Made by a program: the position numbers and the translations under genes. A model generated the notes under the pieces. That model did no database searches. It was given only the letters and a program-made list of their open reading frames with translations, and was not told the origin of the DNA. 64,000 nt of DNA from Lenzites betulinus (lineage: Eukaryota; Basidiomycota; Agaricomycetes; Polyporales; Polyporaceae), in contig JABYQU010000037.1 in assembly GCA_022264855.1 (NCBI GenBank), positions 124,001 through 188,000 of the forward strand. The letters run 5' to 3'. This document shows positions 11,347-23,295 of this stretch, in pieces; within the stretch, counting starts at the first letter, position 1, and each line of letters opens with the position of its first letter.

Positions 11347-11957
11347 CTAGTGCGCTGCAGTTTGGAGTGAGCTCAAGCAAGTCAGCAGATAGATAAATGT
11401 GGAACTCACCCGCCGGGGTCTTGGCGATGTAGTCAATAGCTGGAAGTTGGGTAAGATGACAAGTCCAGGCGCGTGAAAAGCTGAATATGTACCTTGCTGC
11501 ACCGTCTTTATCTCGTCGGCCTCCGCGTCTGGAATCTCGATGGCGAACTCCTATCATACGTCTTAGCATAGAAGCACGGCGGGGCAGACACATGACACGA
11601 ACCTCCTCCACGGCCATGACGACCTCTACCGCATCGAGACTGTCGAGCCCAAGGTCATCGGAGAATGACGCTGTAGGGGTGAGCTGGTAGGTGGGGACAT
11701 CACGTATGTGTTATAACGCGTCCTTGACAGACAGAGACGACTCAAACAGCGCGCACCTTGGTGGGTTCGACCTTCTCAAAGCTCTTGAGAACGTCGAGAA
11801 CACGAGCCGTGATCTCGTCTTTTGAGAGACCTGCCGCGGCGGAGAACGCTGCACAAGGAATGACGCGACTGCGAGCCGCAAGGGCAAAACGAGGCGCTGC
11901 CACGGCGCGAGCCGCAACGTTGCGAGCAGCGAAGTTTCGTGCAGCGAGACGGAACAT
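11347..11957 (-). CDS. Mitochondrial acyl carrier protein
   Basis: Type II acyl carrier protein for mitochondrial fatty acid synthesis (octanoate/lipoate supply), also an accessory subunit of complex I (NDUFAB1/ACPM). Five exons, minus strand: 11957-11757, 11683-11603, 11550-11493, 11439-11410 and a final 8-nt exon 11354-11347; 125 residues. An Arg/Ala-rich targeting sequence (FRLAARNFAARNVAARAVAA) precedes the four-helix carrier domain. The phosphopantetheine site is GLDSLD with Ser82, followed by VEVVMAVEEEFAIEIPDAEA. Exon 2 begins at LTPTASFSDD, which matches the family. The last exon supplies only part of an Ala codon, His and the stop, giving the terminus KTPAAH. Without this splice the frame would run on about 110 residues with no homology. 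Confidence 0.92.
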
Positions 11958-12344
11958 GATTTTGGGAGACAAGGAGGATGCTGAGACGCGTTGAGCTCAC
12001 ACTCGCGGATGAAGACACACGTCGACTCCGCCGCCGGATATGGCCGAGCCCCTCAACAGACGCCCGTCCCGACGCGCCCCGCCACTAATTACGTTTACTT
12101 ACTACCGGACTACCATTGGCTCAGCTAGTCGTACAGCGGGTTACAAAGTGGCTAACGGTTCAGCGTAGTCCACACATAAGTCAGTGGGATCTGCATCATA
12201 TCATTGGCGGACTAGTACTACTACTAACGTCCTCATGTAACGTCCGTAGTACTGGAACTAATGTGAGGCTTGATTTGACTCTGCCGGGCTAATCCGACTA
12301 CAACGACGGATAACGACTTTGTGACTTCATTAGTTTGACCATCC
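11958..12344. other. Intergenic
   Basis: ACP promoter side and the sequence up to the truncated kinase fragment. Its base composition is lower in GC than the flanking genes, with scattered short TACTAC/GTAGTA-like runs. No gene seen. The kinase homology starts abruptly near 12370. Confidence 0.4.
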
Positions 12345-13082
12345 GCAACCTGTGATGCACTCCTTCAGTATGTTGAGGTTGTACATGATGCAATCCACGA
12401 CATGGAGTCCTTCTTCTGGGTCTTGCTCTATATATGCATCACACGTCCAGGTCCAGGCGGCGCTCAACGGAAAGAGCTCACTGAAGACATCAGCGCCATC
12501 AGCGAGCCTGATTGTGACAAGGCCATGGAAGTGCGCCGGATCGTCTACTGCTTCTTCGACGCCGACCTCGACACCATCGCGTCGAACAAGAGGGATCTGT
12601 TTCAAATCCACAATCTGTTTGAGGACCGCTTGCTTCCCTACATCCATGACTACTTCGAAAACTCGCTCAAGGCCGTGTTGCGTCAATGGTGGCAACTACT
12701 CCTGCTCGCATACGAGTTTGGGGGCTACGAGTACCACAACATCCACGTGTTTGTCATGGATCTTTTGGAGAAGGCGTTGGAGAAGATACGCCATCCCCTG
12801 ACCCATGAGCCGACAGACGATGCACAGCAAATGCTGGATGCGATGAAGAACAGAAGCGACTTCGTGCCCGGGGTCACCCATGTCGACTCGTCTGTTCAAG
12901 CATCACAGCTCGGAACGGCGGAGTCCCCGCTGAGCCCTACTGCGCATCAATTCACGCCTGCTTTCGATGGCACCCCGGAGTCTCCAAGTCAGAAACAGCA
13001 AGCTGTCGGCGCGCGTGACATATCGCCATCCCCACCCTCCCCCACACCTACTCAGAAGAAGCGAAAGAAAAAGTGTCACTAG
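12345..13082 (+). pseudogene. FunK1-type fungal protein kinase, C-terminal fragment (copy 1)
   Basis: Open frame (ATG at 12402 if translated; 226 codons to the stop at 13080-13082) corresponding to the last part of a FunK1-type fungal protein kinase. It opens with EVVHDAIHDMESFFWVLLYI, the conserved late-kinase-domain HD-x-ESFFWVL motif, then an Arg/Pro stretch TRPGPGG, and ends in a Ser/Pro/Lys-rich tail. The ATP loop, catalytic HRD and DFD motifs are absent: the preceding in-frame stop is only about 60 nt upstream, so this is a truncated copy. Its sequence is nearly the same as the inverted copy at 35735-36440, including the same tail. Differences between the copies are mostly substitutions and 3-, 6- or 9-nt gaps that keep frame. 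Whether this fragment is expressed is unknown. Confidence 0.7.
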
Positions 13083-13832
13083 GTGTCGTATATTCAACAA
13101 CGCCGAGCGCGGTCATACGACTGACACTATACACAGGACCAGCCGCTTTCTGTCTTCAATGCGGGTCTGGGGTGCCTTATGCCCTCATTCAAGTTTTGTA
13201 CCAGTGATCTTGCTTCGCACGGTGTCGAATATAGCGACCTCTGAGAAATCGTGAGTGCAGACGGGCAGACAGCCCAAGCCAGACTCAGGCCGCGCCGAGG
13301 TAGTGCTAGAATCGCGTGTGTGTTTTATTTCATTACCTCTTGGGACGCTGGCCATAGTATGCGGTGCTGTGCAGTAAACACCTCCGCCTCTCCCTGAATA
13401 TCTTGACACGGTCTAGCCTCTACCGTCTGCCCGAGCTCATCCAGGTTACTATGTCTAAACTTCTGAGGGGCTGGTCTTCGCCCTCTATCAACGGTGTATG
13501 CATGAATAAGTTCCCTACGACTGGGCATCCTGCACCGATACCACAGAGGTCGACGTCGGTGGAAGTACACAACCAGCAGAGACAGGGACGACAGCGCCCA
13601 GTGTTTGTAGGACGTCCAGGGGACGCACCAGACCATACTTGCCGGATTGACGTGGAAGTTTCGAAGAGAGGCCGTAATGATACATTGTCACAAAGTCAGA
13701 AAGTACTACATCTATCCTGCGACAATATTACAGTACACAACAAAGCTGTCGAAGCAGTACTGAATATTGAATGATGGACATCCCTGGGTTAGTCAAAGAC
13801 GCTTCCCGGATGCGCAACAGATCGCCGTACCA
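13083..13832. other. Intergenic, no recognised gene
   Basis: Between the FunK1 fragment and the end of the GRAM gene. Two overlapping open frames of about 100-136 codons (13325-13636 minus, 13364-13774 plus) show no motif and no splice-supported extension; I do not call them. Confidence 0.4.
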
Positions 13833-16223
13833 CTACACATTCGTCCAGCGCTTTCCGCCCCAGCTGACAAGCCTTGCAAAGAGATCGTCCCGCGAGGCGA
13901 CGAAGAGGAATTTCGCCTCCTTCTGCTGCGCATCGAGCGTGTAAGCGATGTCGATGCCCTTCATGAGCGCCGCCCGCTTGACTCTGACGACGTCTGCAAG
14001 CGGGATGGAGAGCGCGGCACGGGATGACAACAGGGGAGTGAAGAAGAGCGTTGTCGGCGTGAGCGTGATCAAGCCGGGGTGCTGCTTGAGCTGAGCGGGG
14101 AACGCTGCGCCACGCGTTACCCACATCCGTTCGCCGTATAAAATGCCAAAGAACACTTACTGTGCGTCTCGATGCGGGTCTCGGATCCGTTCTGGGGCGT
14201 CACCACCAGCGGTGTAAGGGCTGTCTTCCAGCTCTCCGCCTGCTTCCACTACGTACCGTAGGCCGTACATACGTTAGCAGCCATTTTTGCAAAAGTCAAT
14301 GCGAGAGATGCGCGTACCTGGCCGTCTTTCAGTATGTTCTTGATCTCGCCACTGCGCTCCTTCGTGGACGCAAGGCGATCTCCCCACTTATTCCAGTCGA
14401 CCGATGTACTTCGTTGCTCCGGTTCATCATCTGCCGCTGTCGCCGTCTGTGCTACCCCCGCTTCGGAAGACTCGTGATGGCGTTTGCGGCGTTTGGGCCT
14501 CACGGGCAGTCCTCGAGCGACGCGCTGTGATATTAAGTCCATAGCATATTCTGCATCTGTCGGCACCTGGGAGAGCAGGGGCGGAATGCTGCACCAACAT
14601 CAGCACACGGGTTATGTCTGAGGATAAGGAGAATGCGTACCGAGATCTCTCAGACTTGGGAATGACGGCCAGAATTGGTATAATGTGCCAGAAGAACCCG
14701 CCCACGGCGAAGCCGACAGCTCTCGACAGATACTGAGCGGGTAGCAAACACAAGATCAGCCATCCAAAAAGAACCTACAAACCTTTCATCAGCGAGATGT
14801 CACAGCGCGAGCTAGCGGTGCGCGCTCACCGCTCCATAGAAGACCGAGGCACTAGGGTTCCGCCAAAGGAAGATGCTGGTAAAACGTCAAAAATCATGTA
14901 TGCGGATGAAGGCTGGGCGTTCTCACTTCTTGACGCGCTCGAGTAAATCCGCGACCTCGCCCAACAAGAAAAGGCCCAGCCGTTTCATGTCTTCATCGTC
15001 GCGTTCATGCTTCACCTCGGCCTCGTGCTCGTCTACAATGTGCTCCGAAGCCACGCTGTGAACGCTAGCTGCATCATCATCCTGTTGCACGTCTAGCTGC
15101 TCGGGCTTCTTCCCGTCAGCCTTAGCTGCTTTCTTGAGCCGCCGGGTCTCCTTGTAATCCTTGAAGAGATGCCACATATCTTGCACCCCGAGTGCGGGCG
15201 ACGCCGTCAGACGCGCCGAGAGCATCGCGCCGAATGTGTGGGAGCGCTCGATCCGGCTCCGGTGTGCGCGCAACTCGTCGAGACTGGGGTAAGGGTGCAG
15301 CTTCCGGCGGGTCAGGCTGTAGAGCACGCTCATCAGCAGCGCGGAGAGTAGCATCCCGTGATACCAAAGGACCCAGTACAGCTGCATATAGTATCAGATA
15401 AACGCAACACAGAAATCACAGTCGTACGACTCACCGCGCAATACACGAAGCTTTTGCGCGTGTTCTGCCATGTTGCCAACTTTAGAAGCGGGAGTATCGA
15501 GAGGCTGAACAGCGGTTCGAGCACAACATACAGCCGCTGTGTCGTATGTTTCAGGCGACCAAGGCTGAACTCTGGAGGTGGCGGCCGAGCAGGGGGTAGA
15601 AGCGGGACGAAGTAGTCCTGCTCAAAGTCTGAATGGAATGTGTAGCCGATAAACAGTGAGAGACGTACGAGTGCAATACGCTCGGCAAGCGAGTTTCTCG
15701 CTGATGTCTTCGCTTGAGGGGCGGCGGGTGTACTTGATGAAGCCGACAGAGTGTCAGACAGAGCGGGCGTGCTTGCTGAGGGGGTCTGCGCAAGATTGGG
15801 TGTGGAGGCTGCTGCACCTGGTGCCCGGACCTCTCGGACGTACTGCGTGTTTGTATGAGGACGTGCCCCTGCTATCAAACATCCCAGGGAACTCACCGCA
15901 GAGAACAGATGCAGGAAGCGTTCGATTTCCTCGTCGTCATACAGCTCACGGAGCTGAACCTCTGAAAGCTCCTCCTCCGTCGCAGGAATCAAGACGGTTT
16001 CCGGGGACGCTGCTTCCCGCGACCCATAGACAGGCGGGCCCCTGAGCACGGTGCCCTCATCCTCCGAGCTCGAGGTAGAAGAGTCGTCTGAGGGCGGAGA
16101 GACCTTGACCGCGCCTGGCCTTGGAGGCAGCGGGGGAGGTACACCACCGCTACTACTGGGTGTTGGTCGACCTGGATCCGTTTGGGGGTGTGCTAAACCT
16201 CCTACCTGGCTTTGGAAGCTCAT
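13833..16223 (-). CDS. Multi-pass membrane protein with C-terminal GRAM domain (GRAMD4-like)
   Basis: Eight exons, minus strand: 16223-15897, 15842-15435, 15381-14927, 14875-14830, 14774-14641, 14588-14318, 14248-14161, 14104-13833; 666 residues, all joins in frame. Order of parts: a Pro/Ser-rich disordered N-terminus; a hydrophobic pair around LEPLFSLSILPLLKL and WYHGMLLSALLMSVLYSL; a charged coiled linker rich in Lys/Glu; a second hydrophobic hairpin (VLFGWLILCLLPAQYL and FFWHIIPILAVI); a basic linker; and a C-terminal GRAM domain starting FPAQLKQHPGLITLTPTTLF and ending FVASRDDLFARLVSWGG. GRAM domains bind membrane lipids, and the architecture (two membrane hairpins then GRAM) resembles GRAMD4. 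Likely at ER or mitochondria-ER contacts, by analogy only. Exon 4 is 46 nt. Confidence 0.8.
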
Positions 16224-16784
16224 ACCTTACGACTAGCGAACCGATAAGGCGAACGTAAACCTCAGATGGTGTGGCGGTAACGGCACAAGTTATATCAAGC
16301 GTACGGCCGTTCGGACGCATTCTTTGCGAAGCGCTGACTTAAGTAGTCGGTGAGCGCTTAAGCACTTGCAAGCTCGAGGGCGCCCATAACCTTCACGTGA
16401 CAAGACGCGTCCCAGAGCGCCCGTGTATGTTGTGGCTGCAGTCGACGCGACGGTCTTTCGGCCACCTCCCACTGCCATCCTCGGCGAAGATGCCCCCTAC
16501 ACGCACTCAGGAATCATGTATATTATACAACGCGGTCATTTATACAGGAGAGAAGCAAGATACAGGGAACAGGAATAAGTACAAGGTAAGGTATTTGAAT
16601 ATCGTGAATTGGCGATCGGCCGCGGACGCGGGCGGATGCGCGACTCCCAAGCACGCTTCTGAACCTCTGCAGTAAGGGCCAAGAGTAGCACAAGCATCTT
16701 AACCAAAGTCAGAACAAGTTACAGTTCGGCTCCCAGCGACACTCACCAAGAGATGGAGCTCGATTGAAACGTTTGGCGTTGGCC
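16224..16784. other. Intergenic / GRAM-gene promoter
   Basis: Promoter side of the GRAM gene and 3' flank of the TPR-MYND gene. A plus-strand open frame of 92 codons (16397-16675) has no motif. Nothing else seen. Confidence 0.4.
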
Positions 16785-17513
16785 TCAGGCGTCCGTGGCT
16801 ACCGCGTCATTTCGGCGGCAGTACTTCTTGTGCCGCTTCCAATCGGCCGTCTGTGCTCAAGGTGAGCAACTGCGTATCGATAGGAAAAGAATGGACAAAC
16901 CTGACAACGCCTAGAACAATACAGGATGGACTGTAACGTGGGGAGTTCAGCTCTGTGGACGGCAATCGTTACCAACGGTAACCCACCTTGCAAGCGGTGC
17001 ACTGGGATAGCTGGCTTAAGCTATTCGACAGCTTAGCACACTGCACAAATAGCCCACTCAGCTGGGATCAAAAGGGTGAGTCGATCTCTGATAACCTACT
17101 TCATAATTGCCGCATGCGATGTTGTTGTCCGGGGAGCCCTGAAGGCGGATTCGTCGTGCCGCCTTCAGGTCTCCCTTCATCTCGAAAAGTCTGCCCAGGT
17201 TGTCCCGAGTGACGGCAAGGTCAGACTTGGGACCGGATTGGGTGCGGACTCGCAGAGCCTTGTTAAGATAATCCTCGGCCTTGTCAAGCTGAGCGGTCTT
17301 GAGGTACAGTTCACCCAGGCCATTGTACGATACTGCTGTCGTGAAGTGGTCTGTTCCCAGCCCAGCCTCTTCGACGCGTATGGCTTCCAAATGAGCACGC
17401 TCCGCGCCCTGGAGGTCACCTTGACGTTCGAGCTGCAGTGCTTCGTTGTTCAAATGGACGCCGCTGGTGGCACCTATGGCTGTGCCTATGCTAGGATTCA
17501 CTGCGAAGTTCAT
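16785..17513 (-). CDS. TPR-repeat protein with C-terminal MYND zinc finger
   Basis: Predicted 187-residue protein in four exons, minus strand: 17513-17100, 17040-16987, 16930-16901 (30 nt), 16850-16785. Residues about 20-130 are tetratricopeptide repeats of the kinesin-light-chain style (ERQGDLQGAERAHLEAIRVE; TAVSYNGLGELYLKTAQLDK; VTRDNLGRLFEMKGDLKAAR). The end is a MYND zinc finger: Cys134 and Cys139, CTACK (152/155), YCSRRCQ (161/165), then DWKRHKKYC (His173, Cys177). The finger is split over all four exons. The acceptor at 16931 was chosen because it is the only AG that joins CTACK to SILYCSRRCQ without a stop. MYND fingers mediate protein-protein contacts; the partner is unknown. The gene lies divergent to DCP2 with about 300 bp between the ATGs. 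Confidence 0.82.
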
Positions 17514-17820
17514 GTTTGCGAATAGCAACGGTGGTAGTGGTGAAAGAAGGCGTCGTGGGTGGTGAACAACGCTGGTTAAAAGGAGGCTCAGTGGGTCGGC
17601 TGGCAATGGGCGCTTGAAGAGAGAAGGGCCCGCGGAAGGAATATTTGCGGGTGTTTTCATTGTGGCTGCGCCAAGCGAGCCAACTGGGCCCGGGAGGGCG
17701 AGCGTTCCTCCCTCCAGCCTCCACAACCACACCAGACAGCCATCCACCCGCTAACTCCCCGCTTAAACCCGTTCCTTCCTATATATCTCCCGCTCTCCTT
17801 CCCCCAACTCGCCATCCACC
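17514..17820. promoter_or_regulatory. Divergent promoter, TPR-MYND gene / DCP2
   Basis: A 307-bp region between the two start codons. The DCP2-proximal half is strongly pyrimidine-rich with an AT-rich TATATATC at about 17780-17787. No repeats or binding sites that I can name. Confidence 0.45.
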
Positions 17821-20226
17821 ATGGCTTCATCATCTTCCTCATCACCAGAGCTTCTTGCAGCCTCAGCAGCGTCATCATTGCAAGAAACCGCCCCCGCAAA
17901 CTACTCCAATTTCACTGAAGAGGAGGTTTTCGAAGATCTCTCCAGGTGTGTTCCACCAGTAGACATCACCTTGGGCACTCGCGCTGATCCATGTGCAGTC
18001 GTTTTATTCTCAACCTCCCACAAGAAGAACTCGCATCAGTCGAGAGAGTGTGCTTCCAGGTCGAGCAGGCGTGAGTTCTCTTTGTTCTGTGATCCTACTT
18101 CCTGCTTATACGACCGCATAGTCATTGGTACTATGAGGACTTCATCCGAGAGCAAAACTCCTCCAAGTTCCACTCGTATACGCTCAAGACGTTTTCAGAA
18201 GCGCTGTTCCACGCTTGTCCCATCCTGGCGGACAAGGCAGCAGACTTCGAGAGGACATTTGCCTCCTTCATGAAGTATAAGACTCGCGTGCCGGTATGCG
18301 GTGCGATCATGCTCAACAGCACTTGGGACAAGGTTAGCTACTTCAGCTTGAGCTACTGCATCTACCATAGCTTACGTAACGGCTGCTTCCTTACCGCAGT
18401 GTGTGCTGGTCAAGGGCTGGAAGTCCTCGGCAGGTTGGGGCTTCCCGAAAGGGAAAATCAACGAGCAGGAGCCTAAGCATCGATGTGCGATCCGCGAGGT
18501 GAGTCCTCTGCCCGTAACCGCTCTTCGCGCTTGCTTGAACATCCCATAGGTGCTCGAGGAGACAGGATACGACCTTGAGAACCAGCTGGATCCAGCAAAC
18601 GTCATCCAGATGTCTATCAAGGAGCAGTCCATCTCGTTGTATATCGTCCCTGGGGTGCCGGAGGACTACCAGTTTCAAACCAGGACACGAAAGGAGATCA
18701 GCGTAAGTATGCTGTTCTATCACCAAAATCAACAAACTAAAACCGCGGCCATCAGAGGATCGCTTGGTTCAAGTTGAGCGATCTCCCAACATGGAAGCGC
18801 AATAAAACTGTACCTGGGAAATTCTACCTCATATCTCCCTTCATCAGGTGAGAGATGTTGATGGTATTCATGTCTGTCGGTGACTCACGTTTGTCCACAG
18901 TCAGTTGAAGGCCTTCATCCACGACCGGAAACCGCGAAACTTCCCTCGCAGAGTGCAGCGCTCCATGAACACCCAAGCACCGGAGGTATCACACGCGTCG
19001 ATGGAGGAGGATGCCACCGCTAGCCTCGAGCAGTCCCCCTCATCCGTAATTGACCCTAACGCGCAGGAGCTGAGCTCCCAGTCATCCTCTGCCGACAACG
19101 GGGAACCACACACTCCATCCCCTCGGTACAGCGCAGCACGGGTACATCAAACAGCATTCGATACTGGCGACAGCGCGAGTGTCGAGAACCCGATCGTCAA
19201 TGGTTCAAATGCCGGCGGCATGGACCCTGCTCTTGCCAGGCTCGTTGATCGTCTCACACTATCTGCCTCTTCTCTGCAATTGGAACAACCAGAACCTGCA
19301 AAGATGTCTGCAGCGGAAACCATGCCAGCTCTGTCTTCCCACGCCCATCCTGCTGAACCGTCCCCTCCAGAGCCAACACTCAGCCCGGACTGGTCTGTCA
19401 ACGCGCCGGCCTATAAGCAAACCTCCTATCCCCGCGAGCAGCTCACTCAGGCCAGGTCCTCTCCGACGATCTCCGCTCGTTCGCCTGATCCCACACCAGT
19501 GCAGAGCACCTCCAATGCTCCCGCTCCTGATGCTCCTTCTGCCCTCAGGGTGCCTAGCCACGGGCGTCGCAGTTCTGCGTCTACGGCAGACTTGTCGCCT
19601 TATTTGTCACGCCCGAAGGGGATCACGAAGGAGATGAAGTACATTTCCATGCTAGAGAGCGTTGCTCAGGAGTCCGATAGAGTTGCGTCTCGCGCGGGTC
19701 ATCGCCCTACGGTACCCGCTACCCAGGGCCATGCTGCATACCCGCCACTACCATCCCCTTCTGTTCCCCCGGAGATGATCTACTCGTCCTCGCCAGCCCT
19801 GTCGCAGCGGTCTTTCCCCCCACCGATGCCGTACCCACACCACGTCATGAACGGTTTCATGCGACCAAGCACAAGCTTGGCTCTGCATCATCCGCCCCCT
19901 CACCATGCCATGGTGCCAAGGCAAAGCATGAACGAAGCTCAGCTTCGTGCTCTGTTGCCTCTAAATGGACATGGACCTGTCGCCAGCCCGATCGCCGCAT
20001 TCGCGCCTGCACACGCTCGCCCCTTCATGAGCTCGCACCACATGATTCCGCCGCACCGTCCCCTCCTCACGCCCAATATCGGTAAGTGATGATAAGATCC
20101 TCAAAGACGAGTGTCGTTACTCACATCTGGCTGTTCGCAGCACCCCTTCCGCATAATGCCCCGCATCCGAACAACGCTCGTTTGCTATCTATTCTTAACA
20201 CCCCGAACCCCATATATCGGGCGTGA
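17821..20226 (+). CDS. DCP2: mRNA-decapping enzyme subunit 2 (Dcp2)
   Basis: Nudix hydrolase that removes the m7G cap from mRNA in P-bodies, committing transcripts to 5'-3' decay. Eight exons: 17821-17945, 17999-18070, 18122-18332, 18400-18498, 18550-18702, 18756-18847, 18901-20081, 20141-20226; 672 residues. The N-terminal Dcp1-binding helical domain (RFILNLPQEELASVERVCFQ; AHWYYEDFIREQN) is followed by the catalytic domain. The Nudix box at residues 154-176 (GKINEQ-E, seven residues, REVLEETGY) has all catalytic Glu residues. Box B appears as GKFYLISPFI SQLKAFI. The long Pro/Ser-rich C-terminal half is disordered, and the last exon encodes RLLSILNTP, a helical leucine-rich motif of the kind that binds Edc3/Pdc1. 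The terminal exon is confirmed by an in-frame GTAAGT...CAG join. Confidence 0.95.
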
Positions 20227-23200
20227 TCTAGTCGTAACAGTACCGATCCTAGATAATGTCGATGGTATTGGAGCAGTGCGCTCTTTCGTGTATTGATACG
20301 GTTAGTCGTAGTATTGGTTTGTTTTGTCCATGTCGCATACCACGCCGATCCTTCCCCACTCCCACCCCCATCTCCATCTCCTCCCATCGTCCCGGTGTTC
20401 CTCGTCTTCCGATCGACCTGCTTTATGTTCGGACAGTGCAGTCGCGGCGATCCTCTCCCTTACGTCTTCACGCGCACAAGTAGCTACGGCTCGTTCCTTT
20501 TTACGTTGTTTTCCTTGCTCTACGTCTTTGAAACCTCGCGAACCCTCACTCTCTCTCTCTCTCCCGACATCGCCCCTCCTTCCCGTCTCCCGTCTTCCCG
20601 TCTCCCTCTTGCGCCGCATTGTGTCTCCCCGCTCCCGAGACCCCCACCGTCCTTCTCTCTTCCCCTCCACAGCTTATCGACATAACCCACACGTTCCTCG
20701 TTTTACCCTTCTTCCCGTTTGTCCCATAGCCAGTCGCATCGCGTACGTCATCTGTAGTTTTGTAGCGTAGTGCTCGAATGTCTGCTTATGTTGGTCGACC
20801 GTCGCAATGCATCCTGTTGTGTTCCCCCATGTCTTGCGAGGCGGAAGTCATCCAACGAGGATATTGATTGCATTCAAAAGGGTATATTATAGTAATACGT
20901 GTCCCGTACGCGCAGACGTACGGTTCTCTGTCCCTCTACAAGCGAGTATCGACCGTGCCCTGGTGTCCCACCCACACCGTTGGAGTAGAATTCCGTGTAC
21001 ACATGCTATAGGACCGGTCACGGTTTATCTCGCGCCCATCACGAACAGACGTTAATGTTCCGGAGAGCGCGCCCCCGGTCGCAGTTATCGATCGCCCTGC
21101 ACTGCGCAAAGCTAAATTCGATGAGCGGATCGTGCTTTCCATATACATGCGTATGCTGCACGATGCTGTGGGGCCGACGAGCGGTGTCGGATTCACGCGC
21201 TTCAGGGAGCTTTGCGTGACGATACGCCGTTCGCGAGTCGCGGGGTTGCGCACGCGGCGAGCGCGCGGTACCGCGGCCTGCGCATCGGGCTGCCGGCGGC
21301 GAGAGGGCGTTTGGAGCGCAGGGATGTGTATACGTATGAGTATGATGACGATGGGTGCCACTCTGACCGCGTAGGCGCCGACCACGACTCCCCAACGCTG
21401 TGAAGCGTGGGGAGCTCCAAGGGCCGGAGCATATCAGGAGCGGGGGCCGGCAGCGTCCCACTAGAAGTGATCTCCGCGAACTGAAGCTTGATGTAGTGCG
21501 AAGCTTGGAGGCCTCTGTGGGCGCCCGTCCACTGTCCAGTAACCACGCACGATCTCGTCCAAGAACGAGCTAGCCTGGAAGCCGTGGAGAGTGGAATGCG
21601 AAGAAGCTTGCATGGGCCGAAGGTGTGGCCGGGGAAGGGCAGGTATTATGGTACTGCACCCGCCGCTCGAAGTCCGTCCGGCTGCCGCGCGCCCGTACGC
21701 CTTCTCGGCGGGGATGGAGCATCAGGCTTCAGCTAGAGCATAGGACGGGTGTCTTCTGCTTCGCTGCGCCGTGCGGTTCTGGAGACCGAAAGCCTGCAGC
21801 GAGGGTAATCGCTAGAAGAGCGTAGTGCGGTTCTGGTCCAAGCAGCGGCTGGAAGGGAAGCGCGCCGCGTGCGGTACTCGTGTGTTTCCTGCTGGGGGAA
21901 GTTCCACGTCGCGAGGAGGAAAACACGTCGATTTTGCGGGGTAGGTTGGACCCATGTGACGCAAGAGGTTTCGCGCAGTATTTCCACCGTATAGGACTTG
22001 TCTGTGAATGGTGGTTAGCATGTACGGGTCCGGCTTGGCAAGGTCCTCTTCGTGACCAGACGGCGGTTATGCGATACCGTAAACCTCGCGGCTCCCTGGA
22101 TGTCCAGACTAGGCGTTGCCCACGGGACACGCAGAACAAAGCAGGCGAGACGCACCTTGATGGTCTTGTTCTAGGAAAGGAATCTTGCAGTAGAAGGGCA
22201 TTCGCCCTCCATCCGACGCCGTCCCAGACGTCCAGAACAAGTATGAGCAAGCAAGGAGACACAGAGGTCCGGGTGGCGATAGCGGAGGACAGGCTATGGG
22301 ACGTTTCACAAGTCGATGAAAGCCGGGGAGGGCTAGACCCGCGCACTAGGCGTGCATTAGACAGCAGCAATGGGAACCGCCACCAGGCTGGCGAGCGCTC
22401 CGACACAAGAGCAGTAGAGAAGGAACAGCCGGCCGCATAGCTCGATGTCAAGCATCGCGCTGGAAGATTTCGCCACGGACGCTGGATGGGAATCAAGGAT
22501 TTGGCCGGCCTCGAGAACATGTCTATTATGGTAAGTCGGGCAGTCAGATATAGACAGCAAGCAATGCACGTGTTGTTCTTGCGAGGCCTCGCGGTGCGAT
22601 GGAACACCTTTGCTACGCCTTCGACGCGCCCCTCTGCAGTCGCGCTGCCTAATCTCGGTGCCGCGCTTCAAACCAGGCAAAGAACTAGCTCGGGCGTCGG
22701 CGCCCACGCTGTACGGCCCACACGTGGCACCGAAGGCCCGCGATGGCGATGAGATGCCCACTCTCTGTCCAGGAATGGGTTTAGCACGCGTCCCAGCGCC
22801 GACGACGGGAGATACATTGCCAGTGGGCGCACCGCTCGCACAATGCACGCGCATGACCTGCGAACGCAGAGCGCAATAGCCCCGGCCGCCGGGGTCGCTG
22901 GGATCTGGTTCCCATCGGCAGGGTCTTTCCACGGCGGCGGCAGCTGGGATCCGACGCGGGCTCTGTGGCGGCTTCGAGTGTTCGACGTCGGAGAGATGGA
23001 ACAAGAGCGAGGCGAGTTTTTCCGGAGGTTGAGCTCGTCCGGTGAATAGGAACTGAAAGACTTGCTAAATACGGCCCGTATGCACTGCATTTTGAATCAC
23101 GTGACAGACACAGTTACATAAGCCGTCAACCTGCGGAAAATGACCGCATGCGGAAGGAGCATCGGCAAGTCCATTTGCATTCAGCTCCGATAAAATACTC

Positions 23201-23295
23201 CTCACCTATACGCTCATCTTCCATAGCTTTCGAACTTCGCTCTGTATCTTTATTCGTCTATGGACTTTTGCTAGGACCACGCTACACATCTCACC
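20227..23295. other. 3-kb region without a recognisable gene
   Basis: Begins with a CT-rich stretch (about 20330-20700, including a CTCTCTCTCTCTC run near 20550) that is probably the DCP2 3' flank. From 20800 to 23100 many GC-rich open frames overlap on both strands, the longest at 21729-22607 minus (292 codons) and 21880-22440 plus (186 codons). None shows a family motif, a convincing splice chain or a consistent frame. A minus-strand stretch near 21202-21546 reads somewhat protein-like but I cannot identify it. The region may hold a fast-evolving or non-coding transcript. Confidence 0.4.

Noticed and set aside
11090..11410. ACP read-through C-terminal extension of about 110 codons
   Set aside because: The spliced 8-nt exon gives the known ACP terminus; the extension has no homology.
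13364..13774. 136-codon plus-strand frame between FunK1 fragment and GRAM gene
   Set aside because: No motif, and an overlapping minus-strand frame is equally open; not supported.
15621..15660. Possible 40-nt intron (GTACGT...TTCAG) in the GRAM gene
   Set aside because: Removing 40 nt breaks the frame and it is shorter than any other intron here; the open reading was kept.
21729..22607. 292-codon minus-strand open frame
   Set aside because: Overlaps a 186-codon plus-strand frame, no domain, no codon-bias contrast; kept only as an unassigned region.
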